A stretch of 13,068 nucleotides of DNA. Origin: Bacteroidia bacterium (GTDB lineage Bacteria; Bacteroidota; Bacteroidia; Bacteroidales; Dysgonomonadaceae). The notes under the pieces are model-generated. The model was given only the letters and a program-made list of their open reading frames with translations. It was not told the origin of the DNA and ran no database searches. The stretch spans positions 1,376-14,443 of the forward strand of contig JAUNRY010000027.1 of assembly GCA_030539475.1 (NCBI GenBank), written 5' to 3'. A program made the translations under genes and the position numbers. Below are positions 5,105-10,957 of this stretch, in pieces (the first letter of the stretch is position 1; each line of letters starts with the position of its first letter).

Positions 5105-7567
5105 ATGAATATCTCATACAACTGGCTCAAAGAGTATCTTCAATTCGACCTTTCGCCGCAAGAAACGGCTGCCGCGCTCACTTCCATAGGGCTGGAAACC
5201 GGTGGCGTGGAAGAAATTCAAACCATAAAAGGCGGAATGGAAGGGTTGGTTATCGGCGAAGTGCTGACCTGCGTGAAACACCCCAATTCCGACCATTTAA
5301 GCCTGACAACCGTAAATATAGGCAACGGTGAAGAACCGCTGAAAATAGTGTGTGGAGCGCCAAACGTGGCTGCCGGGCAAAAAGTGGTAGTAGCTACCGT
5401 TGGAACAAAATTATATATTGGAGATAACGAAATCACCATAAAACGCTCCAAAATTCGCGGCGAAGAATCCTTTGGAATGATTTGTGCCGAAGACGAAATA
5501 GGGATCGGCACATCGCACGAAGGCATTATCGTTCTTCCCGATAATGCCGTAGTTGGAACTCTTGCCAAAGATTATTACAACGTGAAAAGCGATTTTGTCC
5601 TTGAAATCGACATCACCCCCAACCGCATAGACGCCGCATCGCATTACGGAGTAGCACGCGACTTGGCCGCCTATCTCAAACAAGCCGCAAAACCGCATAA
5701 ACTCTCAAAACCTTCGGTTGAAGGGTTTGCTATCGATAAAAAAGACGGCGGAATCGATGTAAGGGTAGAAAACGCGGAAGCCTGTCCCCGATATTCGGGT
5801 TTAACCATTCGCAACGTTTCGGTAAAAGAAAGCCCGGACTGGCTGAAAAACAAGTTGTTGCTTATCGGGCTTCGCCCCATCAATAACATTGTGGATCTCA
5901 CCAACTTCATTCTTCACGAAACCGGCCATCCGATGCACGCGTTCGACGTAAACCATATTGAAGGCAACAAAGTTGTGGTTCGCACATTGCCCGAAGGAAG
6001 CAGATTTGTAACGCTCGACGAACAGGAACGCGAACTGAATGCCAACGACCTGATGATTTGCAACGCCAATAACGGAATGTGCATTGCCGGCGTGTTCGGA
6101 GGAATAAAATCGGGCGTTACCGAACAAACAAAAGACGTATTTTTAGAATCGGCTTATTTTAATCCTACGTGGGTACGCAAAACCGCCCGCCGCCACGGAT
6201 TGAACACCGATTCATCGTTCCGTTTCGAGCGCGGCGCCGACCCCAACAACACGGTTTACGTGCTCAAACGCGCCGCGATGCTCATCAAAGAAATTGCGGG
6301 CGGAGAAATTGAAGGCGATATCCGCGATGTTTATCCGGCGAAAATAGAAAATCGGGAAATTGTTTTACCGTTCAGAAAAGTAAATTCCCTTATCGGAAAA
6401 GAAATTCCGAAGGAAACGGTAAAAAGCATTCTCGAAAGCCTCGAAATTGAGATAAAAAACGAAACCGAAAGCACGCTCACGCTTCGCGTTCCCACTTATC
6501 GGGTAGACGTTACGCGCGACGTGGACGTGATTGAAGACATTCTCCGCATTTACGGGTACAACAACGTGGATTTCAGCAATTCGTTGAAAGCCAATTTATC
6601 TTACCAAACTCCAACCGACCGCAAACACAAGCTGCAAACCCTTGTTTCGGAACAACTTGCGGCAAGCGGATTCAATGAGATAATGAACAATTCGCTCACC
6701 AAAAAATCATATTATGAGCACAACGAAACCTATCCGCTCAGCCGTTGTGTGTCGCTGCTAAACCCTCTCAGCAACGATTTGGGAGTAATGCGTCAAACAC
6801 TTCTTTACGGAGGCTTGGAAAGCATTGCCTACAACCGCAATCGTAAACATTACGATTTGCATTTTTACGAATTTGGCAATTGCTACTTTTTTGATGCGGA
6901 TAGAAAACGAGAAGATAAAATTTTATCGGGACATTCCGAAGAAACTTATCTGGGGCTTTGGATTTGCGGCGACAGCAACCCGAAAAACTGGGCAACTCCC
7001 CGAACCGAAACATCGGTTTTTCAACTCAAAGCCCACGTCGAAAACATATTGAAACGAATGGGTTTCACCTCCAATCAAGTGATTTTCGAGCCCATTCAAT
7101 CCCCCATTTATTCCGCCGGAATGAGTATCCGGACCTTTAAACAGCCAATCGGAAATTTTGGGATTGTTTCGGATAACATCCTCAAGAAATTCGATATCGA
7201 TACCGATGTGTTCTTTGCCGAGATGAACTGGGATGTTATTTTGAAAGAAACTTCGAAAAGTGAAGTACGCTTTACCGAAATTTCCAAATTCCCGCCGGTA
7301 AGCCGCGATTTAGCGTTGCTCATCGATAAAAACGTTACCTTTGCGCAAATTGAGCAGGTAGCAAAAAAATCCGAAAAGAAACTGCTGAAAGGTATCTCAC
7401 TGTTCGACGTGTACGAGGGAAAAAACCTGCCCGAAGGCAAAAAATCTTACGCGGTGAATTTTGTGCTTCAAGACGAAGAAAAAACGCTCAACGATAAACA
7501 AATTGACGCCGTGATGCAGAAAATTCGGCACAATTTACAGAAAGAATTGGGGGCAGTGCTGCGGTAA
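5105..7567 (+). CDS. pheT: Phenylalanine--tRNA ligase beta subunit
   Basis: This is the beta chain of the (alpha-beta)2 phenylalanyl-tRNA synthetase. It binds tRNA(Phe) and edits mischarged Tyr-tRNA(Phe), while the alpha chain (PheS, not in this window) carries the synthetic site. The ATG at 5105 gives MNISYNWLKEYLQF, the standard N-terminus. The same frame is open upstream to a TTG at 5048, but that adds repeat-derived residues of no family character. The length is 820 residues (E. coli about 795). Domains in order: tRNA-binding OB fold (about 45-155, with HPNSDHLSL), a junction with LEIDITPNRIDA (166-177), B3/B4 editing domain (about 205-375, with GLRPINNIVDLTNF and MCIAGVFGG), RRHGLNTDSSFRFERGADP (362-380), B5 domain (about 400-475), catalytic-like domain, and a C-terminal ferredoxin-fold anticodon-binding domain (729-820, from FPPVSRDLAL). 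It is complete. The unlinked position from pheS is common in Bacteroidota. Confidence 0.97.
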   Translation: MNISYNWLKEYLQFDLSPQETAAALTSIGLETGGVEEIQTIKGGMEGLVIGEVLTCVKHPNSDHLSLTTVNIGNGEEPLKIVCGAPNVAAGQKVVVATVGTKLYIGDNEITIKRSKIRGEESFGMICAEDEIGIGTSHEGIIVLPDNAVVGTLAKDYYNVKSDFVLEIDITPNRIDAASHYGVARDLAAYLKQAAKPHKLSKPSVEGFAIDKKDGGIDVRVENAEACPRYSGLTIRNVSVKESPDWLKNKLLLIGLRPINNIVDLTNFILHETGHPMHAFDVNHIEGNKVVVRTLPEGSRFVTLDEQERELNANDLMICNANNGMCIAGVFGGIKSGVTEQTKDVFLESAYFNPTWVRKTARRHGLNTDSSFRFERGADPNNTVYVLKRAAMLIKEIAGGEIEGDIRDVYPAKIENREIVLPFRKVNSLIGKEIPKETVKSILESLEIEIKNETESTLTLRVPTYRVDVTRDVDVIEDILRIYGYNNVDFSNSLKANLSYQTPTDRKHKLQTLVSEQLAASGFNEIMNNSLTKKSYYEHNETYPLSRCVSLLNPLSNDLGVMRQTLLYGGLESIAYNRNRKHYDLHFYEFGNCYFFDADRKREDKILSGHSEETYLGLWICGDSNPKNWATPRTETSVFQLKAHVENILKRMGFTSNQVIFEPIQSPIYSAGMSIRTFKQPIGNFGIVSDNILKKFDIDTDVFFAEMNWDVILKETSKSEVRFTEISKFPPVSRDLALLIDKNVTFAQIEQVAKKSEKKLLKGISLFDVYEGKNLPEGKKSYAVNFVLQDEEKTLNDKQIDAVMQKIRHNLQKELGAVLR

Positions 7568-7568
7568 A

Positions 7569-7709
7569 AGCCTCTCCTAATCCCTCCAAAGGAGGGGAAT
7601 AAGGAGTGCTACTTATTAAATATCACTATTAAACAATCAAAATAAATCAAGCCCTTTGAAACTTAGGGCACCAATTCTCCCCCTATCTTTGGGGGAGCGA
7701 GAGAGGGCT
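7569..7709. repeat. Small inverted-repeat element (MITE-like or REP-pair-like) filling the pheT-yebC gap
   Basis: The left arm (7569-7600, beginning AGCCTCTCC) and the reverse complement of the right arm (7673-7709, beginning AGCCCTCTC) align over about 33 bases with a few gaps. Each arm has its own hairpin: CCCTCC/GGAGGG (7582-7596) on the left and CTCCCCC/GGGGGAG (7677-7697) on the right. Between them is an AT-rich core with another small stem, GCCCT/AGGGC (7651-7669). TAAA occurs at both borders (7565-7568 and 7709-7712) and could be a target duplication, though the left copy overlaps the pheT stop and the right copy overlaps the arm. No coding capacity is seen. Confidence 0.6.
7684..7691 (+). 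promoter_or_regulatory. Possible -7 box of yebC inside the right-arm hairpin loop
   Basis: TATCTTTG lies across the loop of the CTCCCCC/GGGGGAG hairpin, 23 bases before the yebC ATG. It matches TAnnTTTG exactly. No -33 element is evident, and the match may be a chance part of the repeat. Confidence 0.4.
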
Positions 7710-7714
7710 AAATT

Positions 7715-8425
7715 ATGGGAAGAGCATTTGAATACAGAAAAGCTACAAAAATGAAACGATGGGGCAACATGGCCCGCGTGTTCACAAAATTGGGGAGACA
7801 GATTACAATTGCCGCACGCGAGGGCGGCCCCGATCCCGATACCAACCCGCGTTTACGCGTGCTCGCGCAGCAGGCGAAAAAGGAAAATATGCCGAAGGAA
7901 AACGTGGAACGCGCCATAAAAAAGGCGACGGATAAAGACGTATCGGATTACAAAGAAATGGTTTACGAAGGTTACGGCCCCTATGGCATTGCCATTGTGG
8001 TGGAAACCGCTACCGATAATCCCACGCGTACCGTGGCAAACGTTCGCAGCTATTTCAACAAGCACGGCGGCTCGTTGGGAACATCGGGAAGCCTGGAATT
8101 TTTGTTCGACCACAAATGCGTGTTTAAAATTTCTCCTAAAGACGGCGTTTCGCTGGAAGATTTGGAACTGGAGCTTATCGATTACGGCGTGGACGAGGTG
8201 GAAGAAGACGAAGGCGATATCATCCTTTACGGAGAATTCAAATCGTATTCCGATATCCAATCTTATCTCGAAGAGAACGGTTTCGAAATCCATTCTGCCG
8301 AATTTGAGCGAATTCCGCACGATACCAAATCACTGAACGATGAACAACGCGCACAAATCGAAAAACTTCTCGAAAAATTCGAGGACGATGACGATGTGCA
8401 GAATGTTTTTCATAATATGGAGTGA
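7715..8425 (+). CDS. yebC: YebC/TACO1-family protein
   Basis: This is a 236-residue member of the YebC/PmpR/TACO1 family (E. coli YebC is 246). Family members have been described as DNA-binding transcriptional regulators and, more recently, as ribosome-associated factors that help translation of proline-rich stretches; the sequence alone does not decide between these. The N-terminus is MGRAFEYRKATKMKRWGNM, the Bacteroidota variant of the usual AGHSKWANIK opening. Conserved features follow: FTKLGRQITIAAREGGPDPD, NPRLRVLAQQAKKENMPKENVERAIKKA, YEGYGPYGIAIVVE, and TDNPTRTVANVRSYFNKHGGSLGTSGS. The C-terminal domains are acidic and end in EDDDDVQNVFHNME. All three domains are present. It starts six bases after the inverted-repeat element and converges with meaB across a hairpin. 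Confidence 0.95.
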   Translation: MGRAFEYRKATKMKRWGNMARVFTKLGRQITIAAREGGPDPDTNPRLRVLAQQAKKENMPKENVERAIKKATDKDVSDYKEMVYEGYGPYGIAIVVETATDNPTRTVANVRSYFNKHGGSLGTSGSLEFLFDHKCVFKISPKDGVSLEDLELELIDYGVDEVEEDEGDIILYGEFKSYSDIQSYLEENGFEIHSAEFERIPHDTKSLNDEQRAQIEKLLEKFEDDDDVQNVFHNME

Positions 8426-8460
8426 GAAAAAGTAGAATAAAGAGCAAGGAGCCAAGAACA

Positions 8461-8499
8461 AAGACGGGGAGCTGAAATTGATTTTCAGTTCTCCGTTTT
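8461..8499. terminator. Hairpin between convergent yebC and meaB, probable bidirectional terminator
   Basis: CGGGGAGCTGAAA (8465-8477) pairs with TTTCAGTTCTCCG (8483-8495) over 13 bp with two G-U wobbles and a 5-base loop. Flanking AAGA and TTTT extend it. A short T-run follows on the plus strand (8496-8499), with more T-rich sequence at 8509-8515. It lies 36 bp past the yebC stop and 36 bp past the meaB stop on the other strand, where a bidirectional terminator is expected. The short U-tract keeps confidence moderate. Confidence 0.65.
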
Positions 8500-8534
8500 G
8501 GTTTCTGTCTTTTTTACTAAAAAGTCTAACAGTC

Positions 8535-9668
8535 TTAAAGTCTCTTATCGTCTATCTTGGCTCTTGATTCTTGGCTCTCCAAATAATACCTATCCAACGC
8601 TTCTTTCGCTGCCACAAACGAACTTTTTCGTGCAGAAAGGACTTCATTTTCCAACAAAGGCATTAGTTTCTCTATTTCGGAGTTTTGGTAAAAATCGTTC
8701 CGCAAGCGCTCGTTGATGGTTTCGTACATCCAGTATTTGGATTGTTCGTTTCGTTTGCGGTCGAAAAATGCGTTTTGTTTCACAAACTCCACGTAGCGGT
8801 GTATCATATCCCACACTTCGGAAATACCCAAACTGTAATATCCCGAATAGGTAAGCACTTCGGGCGTCCATCCCGATTCGGCAGGCGGAAACAGGTGAAG
8901 CGCGTTGGCGAAATGCCGTTGCGCCATTTTCGCGTTTTCAATATTATTGCCATCGGCCTTGTTAATCACAATTCCATCGGCCATTTCCATAATGCCGCGC
9001 TTGATTCCCTGCAATTCATCCCCCGTTCCGGCGAGTTGGATAAGCAGAAAAAAATCTACCATGGAATGCACGGCAGTTTCCGATTGCCCCACGCCAACCG
9101 TTTCCACAAAAATATAATCGAATCCGGCCGCTTCGCACAACACAATGGTCTCGCGCGTTTTTCGGGCAACTCCACCCAACGATCCCGCTGACGGCGAAGG
9201 ACGAATGAAAGCGTTCTGCTGCACCGATAGTTTTTCCATTCGGGTTTTATCGCCTAAAATACTCCCTTTGGTGCGTTCGCTCGACGGGTCAATGGCCAGC
9301 ACAGCCAGTTTGTGCCCTTGTTCGAGTAAGTGCATGCCAAACGCATCTATCGAAGTGCTTTTTCCTGCGCCGGGAACTCCTGTGATACCTACCCGGATGG
9401 AATTTCCGGAATGAGGGAGGCATCTCTCAATGATAGCTTGCGCCGTTTCCTGGTGTTCGGGCCTGGAACTTTCAACCAACGTTACCGCCTGGCTGAGCAT
9501 AGTGATATTTCCGGCCAGAATTCCTTCGGCAAACTCACTCACCGAATATTCTTTTCGGCGATGTTGCCGGCGCAGGTGTAAATAGGGGTTTACGCTTGGC
9601 GGTTGGGTTACGCCTTTGTTGATATTTAAACTCAAGTATTTAGGGTCGTTTTCGGGATGATGTTGCAT
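8535..9668 (-). CDS. meaB: MeaB/ArgK-family G3E P-loop GTPase
   Basis: This is a GTPase chaperone of adenosylcobalamin-dependent methylmalonyl-CoA mutase. It gates cofactor loading and protects the mutase from inactivation; the mutase genes are not in this window. The 377-residue product shows the Walker A motif GVPGAGKS (97-104), DPSSERTKGSILGDKTRM (127-144), the Walker B/switch segment FVETVGVGQSE (187-197) and the guanine-specificity motif NKADG (236-240). The N-terminal region is helical and contains EYSVSEFAEGILAGN, as in the family. The C-terminal helical arm is the dimerisation part in solved MeaB structures. The last dozen residues, from SQESRAKIDD on, are encoded by a 7-bp repeat array and are probably not family sequence. 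The start at 9668 fits the family. A terminator of the upstream DUF1573 gene with an embedded -7-like box precedes it by about 100 bp. Confidence 0.95.
   Translation of the reverse strand: MQHHPENDPKYLSLNINKGVTQPPSVNPYLHLRRQHRRKEYSVSEFAEGILAGNITMLSQAVTLVESSRPEHQETAQAIIERCLPHSGNSIRVGITGVPGAGKSTSIDAFGMHLLEQGHKLAVLAIDPSSERTKGSILGDKTRMEKLSVQQNAFIRPSPSAGSLGGVARKTRETIVLCEAAGFDYIFVETVGVGQSETAVHSMVDFFLLIQLAGTGDELQGIKRGIMEMADGIVINKADGNNIENAKMAQRHFANALHLFPPAESGWTPEVLTYSGYYSLGISEVWDMIHRYVEFVKQNAFFDRKRNEQSKYWMYETINERLRNDFYQNSEIEKLMPLLENEVLSARKSSFVAAKEALDRYYLESQESRAKIDDKRL
8538..8580 (-). repeat. Degenerate 7-bp repeat array forming the 3' end of meaB
   Basis: Read on the minus strand, successive heptads are GAGCCAA, GAATCAA, GAGCCAA, GATAGAC and GATAAGA. 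The drift continues past the stop codon as GACTTTA and AGACTGT. Similar units (GAGCAAG, GAGCCAA, GAACAAA) appear on the plus strand at about 8440-8460, just after yebC, so the convergent gap is flanked by oppositely oriented copies of the same kind of repeat. Confidence 0.65.
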
Positions 9669-9749
9669 AGTTTTAAAATTTAGAACACAGAATCAAGAGA
9701 AAAGACAGGCAAATAAGCTGTTAAACAAAATATTCTCTTGTCATTTTAT

Positions 9750-9792
9750 AAAAAAAACCGAATAAAGTTCTTTGCAAAGATACTCTATTCGG
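9750..9792 (-). terminator. Intrinsic terminator of the DUF1573 gene
   Basis: On the minus strand CCGAATA (9792-9786) pairs with TATTCGG (9764-9758), followed by eight T (complement of A9750-9757). The loop is long (21 bases) and contains the perfect palindrome CTTTGCAAAG (9770-9779), which can form its own inner stem. It begins 30 bp past the DUF1573 stop. A run of seven T on the plus strand (9797-9803) makes the structure nearly symmetric, although no plus-strand gene needs it. Confidence 0.8.
9775..9782 (-). promoter_or_regulatory. Candidate -7 box of meaB inside a terminator loop
   Basis: On the minus strand this reads TATCTTTG, an exact TAnnTTTG match, placed in the loop of the DUF1573 terminator and 106 bases before the meaB ATG. 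No clear -33 TTTG is seen upstream. Confidence 0.45.
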
Positions 9793-9822
9793 CTTATTTT
9801 TTTACCCTAAGGAGAAACAAAA

Positions 9823-10212
9823 TCACCTCTTTCTTGGCGTTACATTTCCTTTAATCGATAATACATACACAGTATCAGGTACATTGGTGTAAACAGTTAT
9901 CGTTTTGTTAAAAGTACCGGGACGAGCAGTTGTTGAATACTTGGCATCAATTTTACCGCTTTTTCCGGGCAAAATCGGTTCTTTCGTATAACTTGGTGTT
10001 GTACAACCGCAAGAAGCTGAAACACGCTGTATAATTAACGGGCTTTTTCCCGTATTGGTAAACTCAAATTGTGTGGAAACAGCACCGATTTCTTCTTTGA
10101 TGGTCCCAAAATCGTGAACGTTTTTCTTAAACTGCACTTTGGGAACTGATTGCGAAAATACAACTCCGCTTAATAAAATGCTGAAGAGTAAAATAAAACT
10201 TAGTTTTTTCAT
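9823..10212 (-). CDS. Secreted DUF1573 protein
   Basis: This is a small exported protein with a single DUF1573 (HYDIN/ASH-like beta-sandwich) domain; its biochemical function is unknown. Residues 1-20 form a classic signal peptide (MKKLSFILLF, then a hydrophobic stretch ending GVVFSQ) with likely cleavage near residue 20-21. There is no lipobox cysteine. The mature part shows the family pattern: HDFGTIKE (33-40), FEFTNTGKSPLII (49-61), SASCGCTTPSY with Cys68 and Cys70 (65-75), LPGKSGKI (81-88), ARPGTFNKTITVYTN (96-110) and a final strand. At 129 residues it is a typical one-domain member. It starts 15 bp after the stop of the VapC-type toxin gene on the same strand, with no room for an obvious separate promoter, so it is probably read through from the TA operon or from a promoter inside it. 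A strong terminator follows. Confidence 0.93.
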   Translation of the reverse strand: MKKLSFILLFSILLSGVVFSQSVPKVQFKKNVHDFGTIKEEIGAVSTQFEFTNTGKSPLIIQRVSASCGCTTPSYTKEPILPGKSGKIDAKYSTTARPGTFNKTITVYTNVPDTVYVLSIKGNVTPRKR

Positions 10213-10227
10213 TGTTATATATTTTAA

Positions 10228-10620
10228 TTATTCTTTTGTCCAATCTTCTATTTTGATATTGTTCAGGCGTTCTAAATGCTTTACATTATTTGAAATCAAA
10301 ATTAGTTTGTTTGCAATAGCTGTCGCTCCAATTAATAAATCAAAATCATCAAGGCGTTGCCCTTCTTTTTCTAAACGCAATCTTTCCGTTGCATAACTGT
10401 CAAGAGAGCCTGAAATGGGAACAACTGAAACTTGCTCTATGAAATCATTGACGAGTTTTTTCCGATCCGCCCAATTGCTTTTTTCTGCTCCGTATTTTAA
10501 TTCAGCGACCGTTATTTCAGAAATCGCACAATTGTGAAATCCGACAGAGTTGATTTTCTTTGTTACGTGTTGATGTCCTTTAAAGAGAAAAATAACAATA
10601 TTGGTGTCTAATAAATACAT
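10228..10620 (-). CDS. vapC: VapC-type PIN-domain toxin
   Basis: This is a predicted type II toxin ribonuclease of the PIN fold, 130 residues, the usual VapC length. The acidic active-site positions expected for Mg2+/Mn2+ are Asp5 in MYLLDTNIVIF, Glu40 in ITVAELKYGAEKS, and Asp94 in RLDDFDLLIGATA (with Asp91 and Asp92 beside it). At the fourth position the sequence is SNNVKHLERL (Asn111/Asn112), the common VapC form of the T-x-N-x-x-HF segment. The C-terminus IKIEDWTKE fits the family. VapC enzymes cleave tRNA or rRNA; the target cannot be predicted here. The ATG at 10620 follows the antitoxin stop codon with no base between (TAG-ATG), indicating translational coupling. The gene is noticeably AT-richer than pgk, pheT or the macroglobulin gene, consistent with horizontal acquisition. 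Confidence 0.93.
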   Translation of the reverse strand: MYLLDTNIVIFLFKGHQHVTKKINSVGFHNCAISEITVAELKYGAEKSNWADRKKLVNDFIEQVSVVPISGSLDSYATERLRLEKEGQRLDDFDLLIGATAIANKLILISNNVKHLERLNNIKIEDWTKE

Positions 10621-10854
10621 CTAAAAATCTTCGAGTTTCCGATTAAACACTCTATCTTTACGTAAATCTTCTATAATTTCTTCTGCCGTTTCTTTCGAAT
10701 CCCACTTTCCACTGAAATCATAAACACTTTTTGGCTGCCCCAAATCTTTTTTTATTGATTTGGATAATTTAGCAATCAATTCCAATTTTACATCGGGGCT
10801 TAAATTGCGAAGCGTTTTAAAATATGATTCTGCTTCTAAATGTACTACATTCAT
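10621..10854 (-). CDS. Antitoxin of the VapBC-like pair
   Basis: This 77-residue protein is encoded directly before the toxin. The N-terminal part (residues 1-40, with LSPDVKLELIAKLSKSIKK) is predicted helical and would be the DNA-binding/dimer part, although I cannot assign it to a specific fold. The C-terminal part is FSGKWDSKETAEEII followed by EDLRKDRVFNRKLEDF. It has the look of the extended tail that wraps a PIN toxin in Bacteroidota antitoxins of this type: a W, then an acidic helix, then R-x-x-R-x-x-NR-x-x-x-x-F. Function is inferred from position, size and this tail. It is preceded by a strong Shine-Dalgarno sequence and a candidate promoter with an inverted repeat, consistent with autorepression by the toxin-antitoxin complex. 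Confidence 0.85.
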   Translation of the reverse strand: MNVVHLEAESYFKTLRNLSPDVKLELIAKLSKSIKKDLGQPKSVYDFSGKWDSKETAEEIIEDLRKDRVFNRKLEDF

Positions 10855-10859
10855 TATTC

Positions 10860-10865
10860 CCTCCT
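10860..10865 (-). promoter_or_regulatory. Strong Shine-Dalgarno site of the antitoxin gene
   Basis: The minus strand reads AGGAGG five bases before the antitoxin ATG (10854), within GGGGAAAGGAGGG. Full Shine-Dalgarno sequences are rare in Bacteroidota, and the other complete genes here whose leaders I inspected have A-rich leaders instead. It fixes the antitoxin start and may reflect a foreign origin or the need for excess antitoxin translation. Confidence 0.8.
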
Positions 10866-10890
10866 TTCCCCAAAATTTTTATTTCAGACA

Positions 10891-10898
10891 CAAAAATA
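10891..10898 (-). promoter_or_regulatory. Candidate -7 box of the toxin-antitoxin operon
   Basis: On the minus strand this is TATTTTTG, matching TAnnTTTG, 36 bases before the antitoxin ATG. The -33 region reads ACATTTC rather than TTTG. An inverted repeat lies immediately upstream of the box. Confidence 0.5.
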
Positions 10899-10900
10899 AC

Positions 10901-10918
10901 CATTTCGTTTAAGAAATG
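10901..10918. promoter_or_regulatory. Inverted repeat, possible operator of the toxin-antitoxin operon
   Basis: CATTTC (10901-10906) and GAAATG (10913-10918) form a perfect 6-bp inverted repeat separated by GTTTAA. It sits between the candidate -7 box and the -33 region of the antitoxin promoter, where binding of a VapBC complex would block transcription. Role inferred from position only. Confidence 0.5.
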
Positions 10919-10957
10919 TTCCGGATTTAACGTTATTTTTACTGATGTGTGTAAATT

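Noticed and set aside
7582..7597. CCCTCC/GGAGGG hairpin as a pheT terminator
   Set aside because: No T-run follows the stem (AATAAGG instead), and it fits better as part of the inverted-repeat element.
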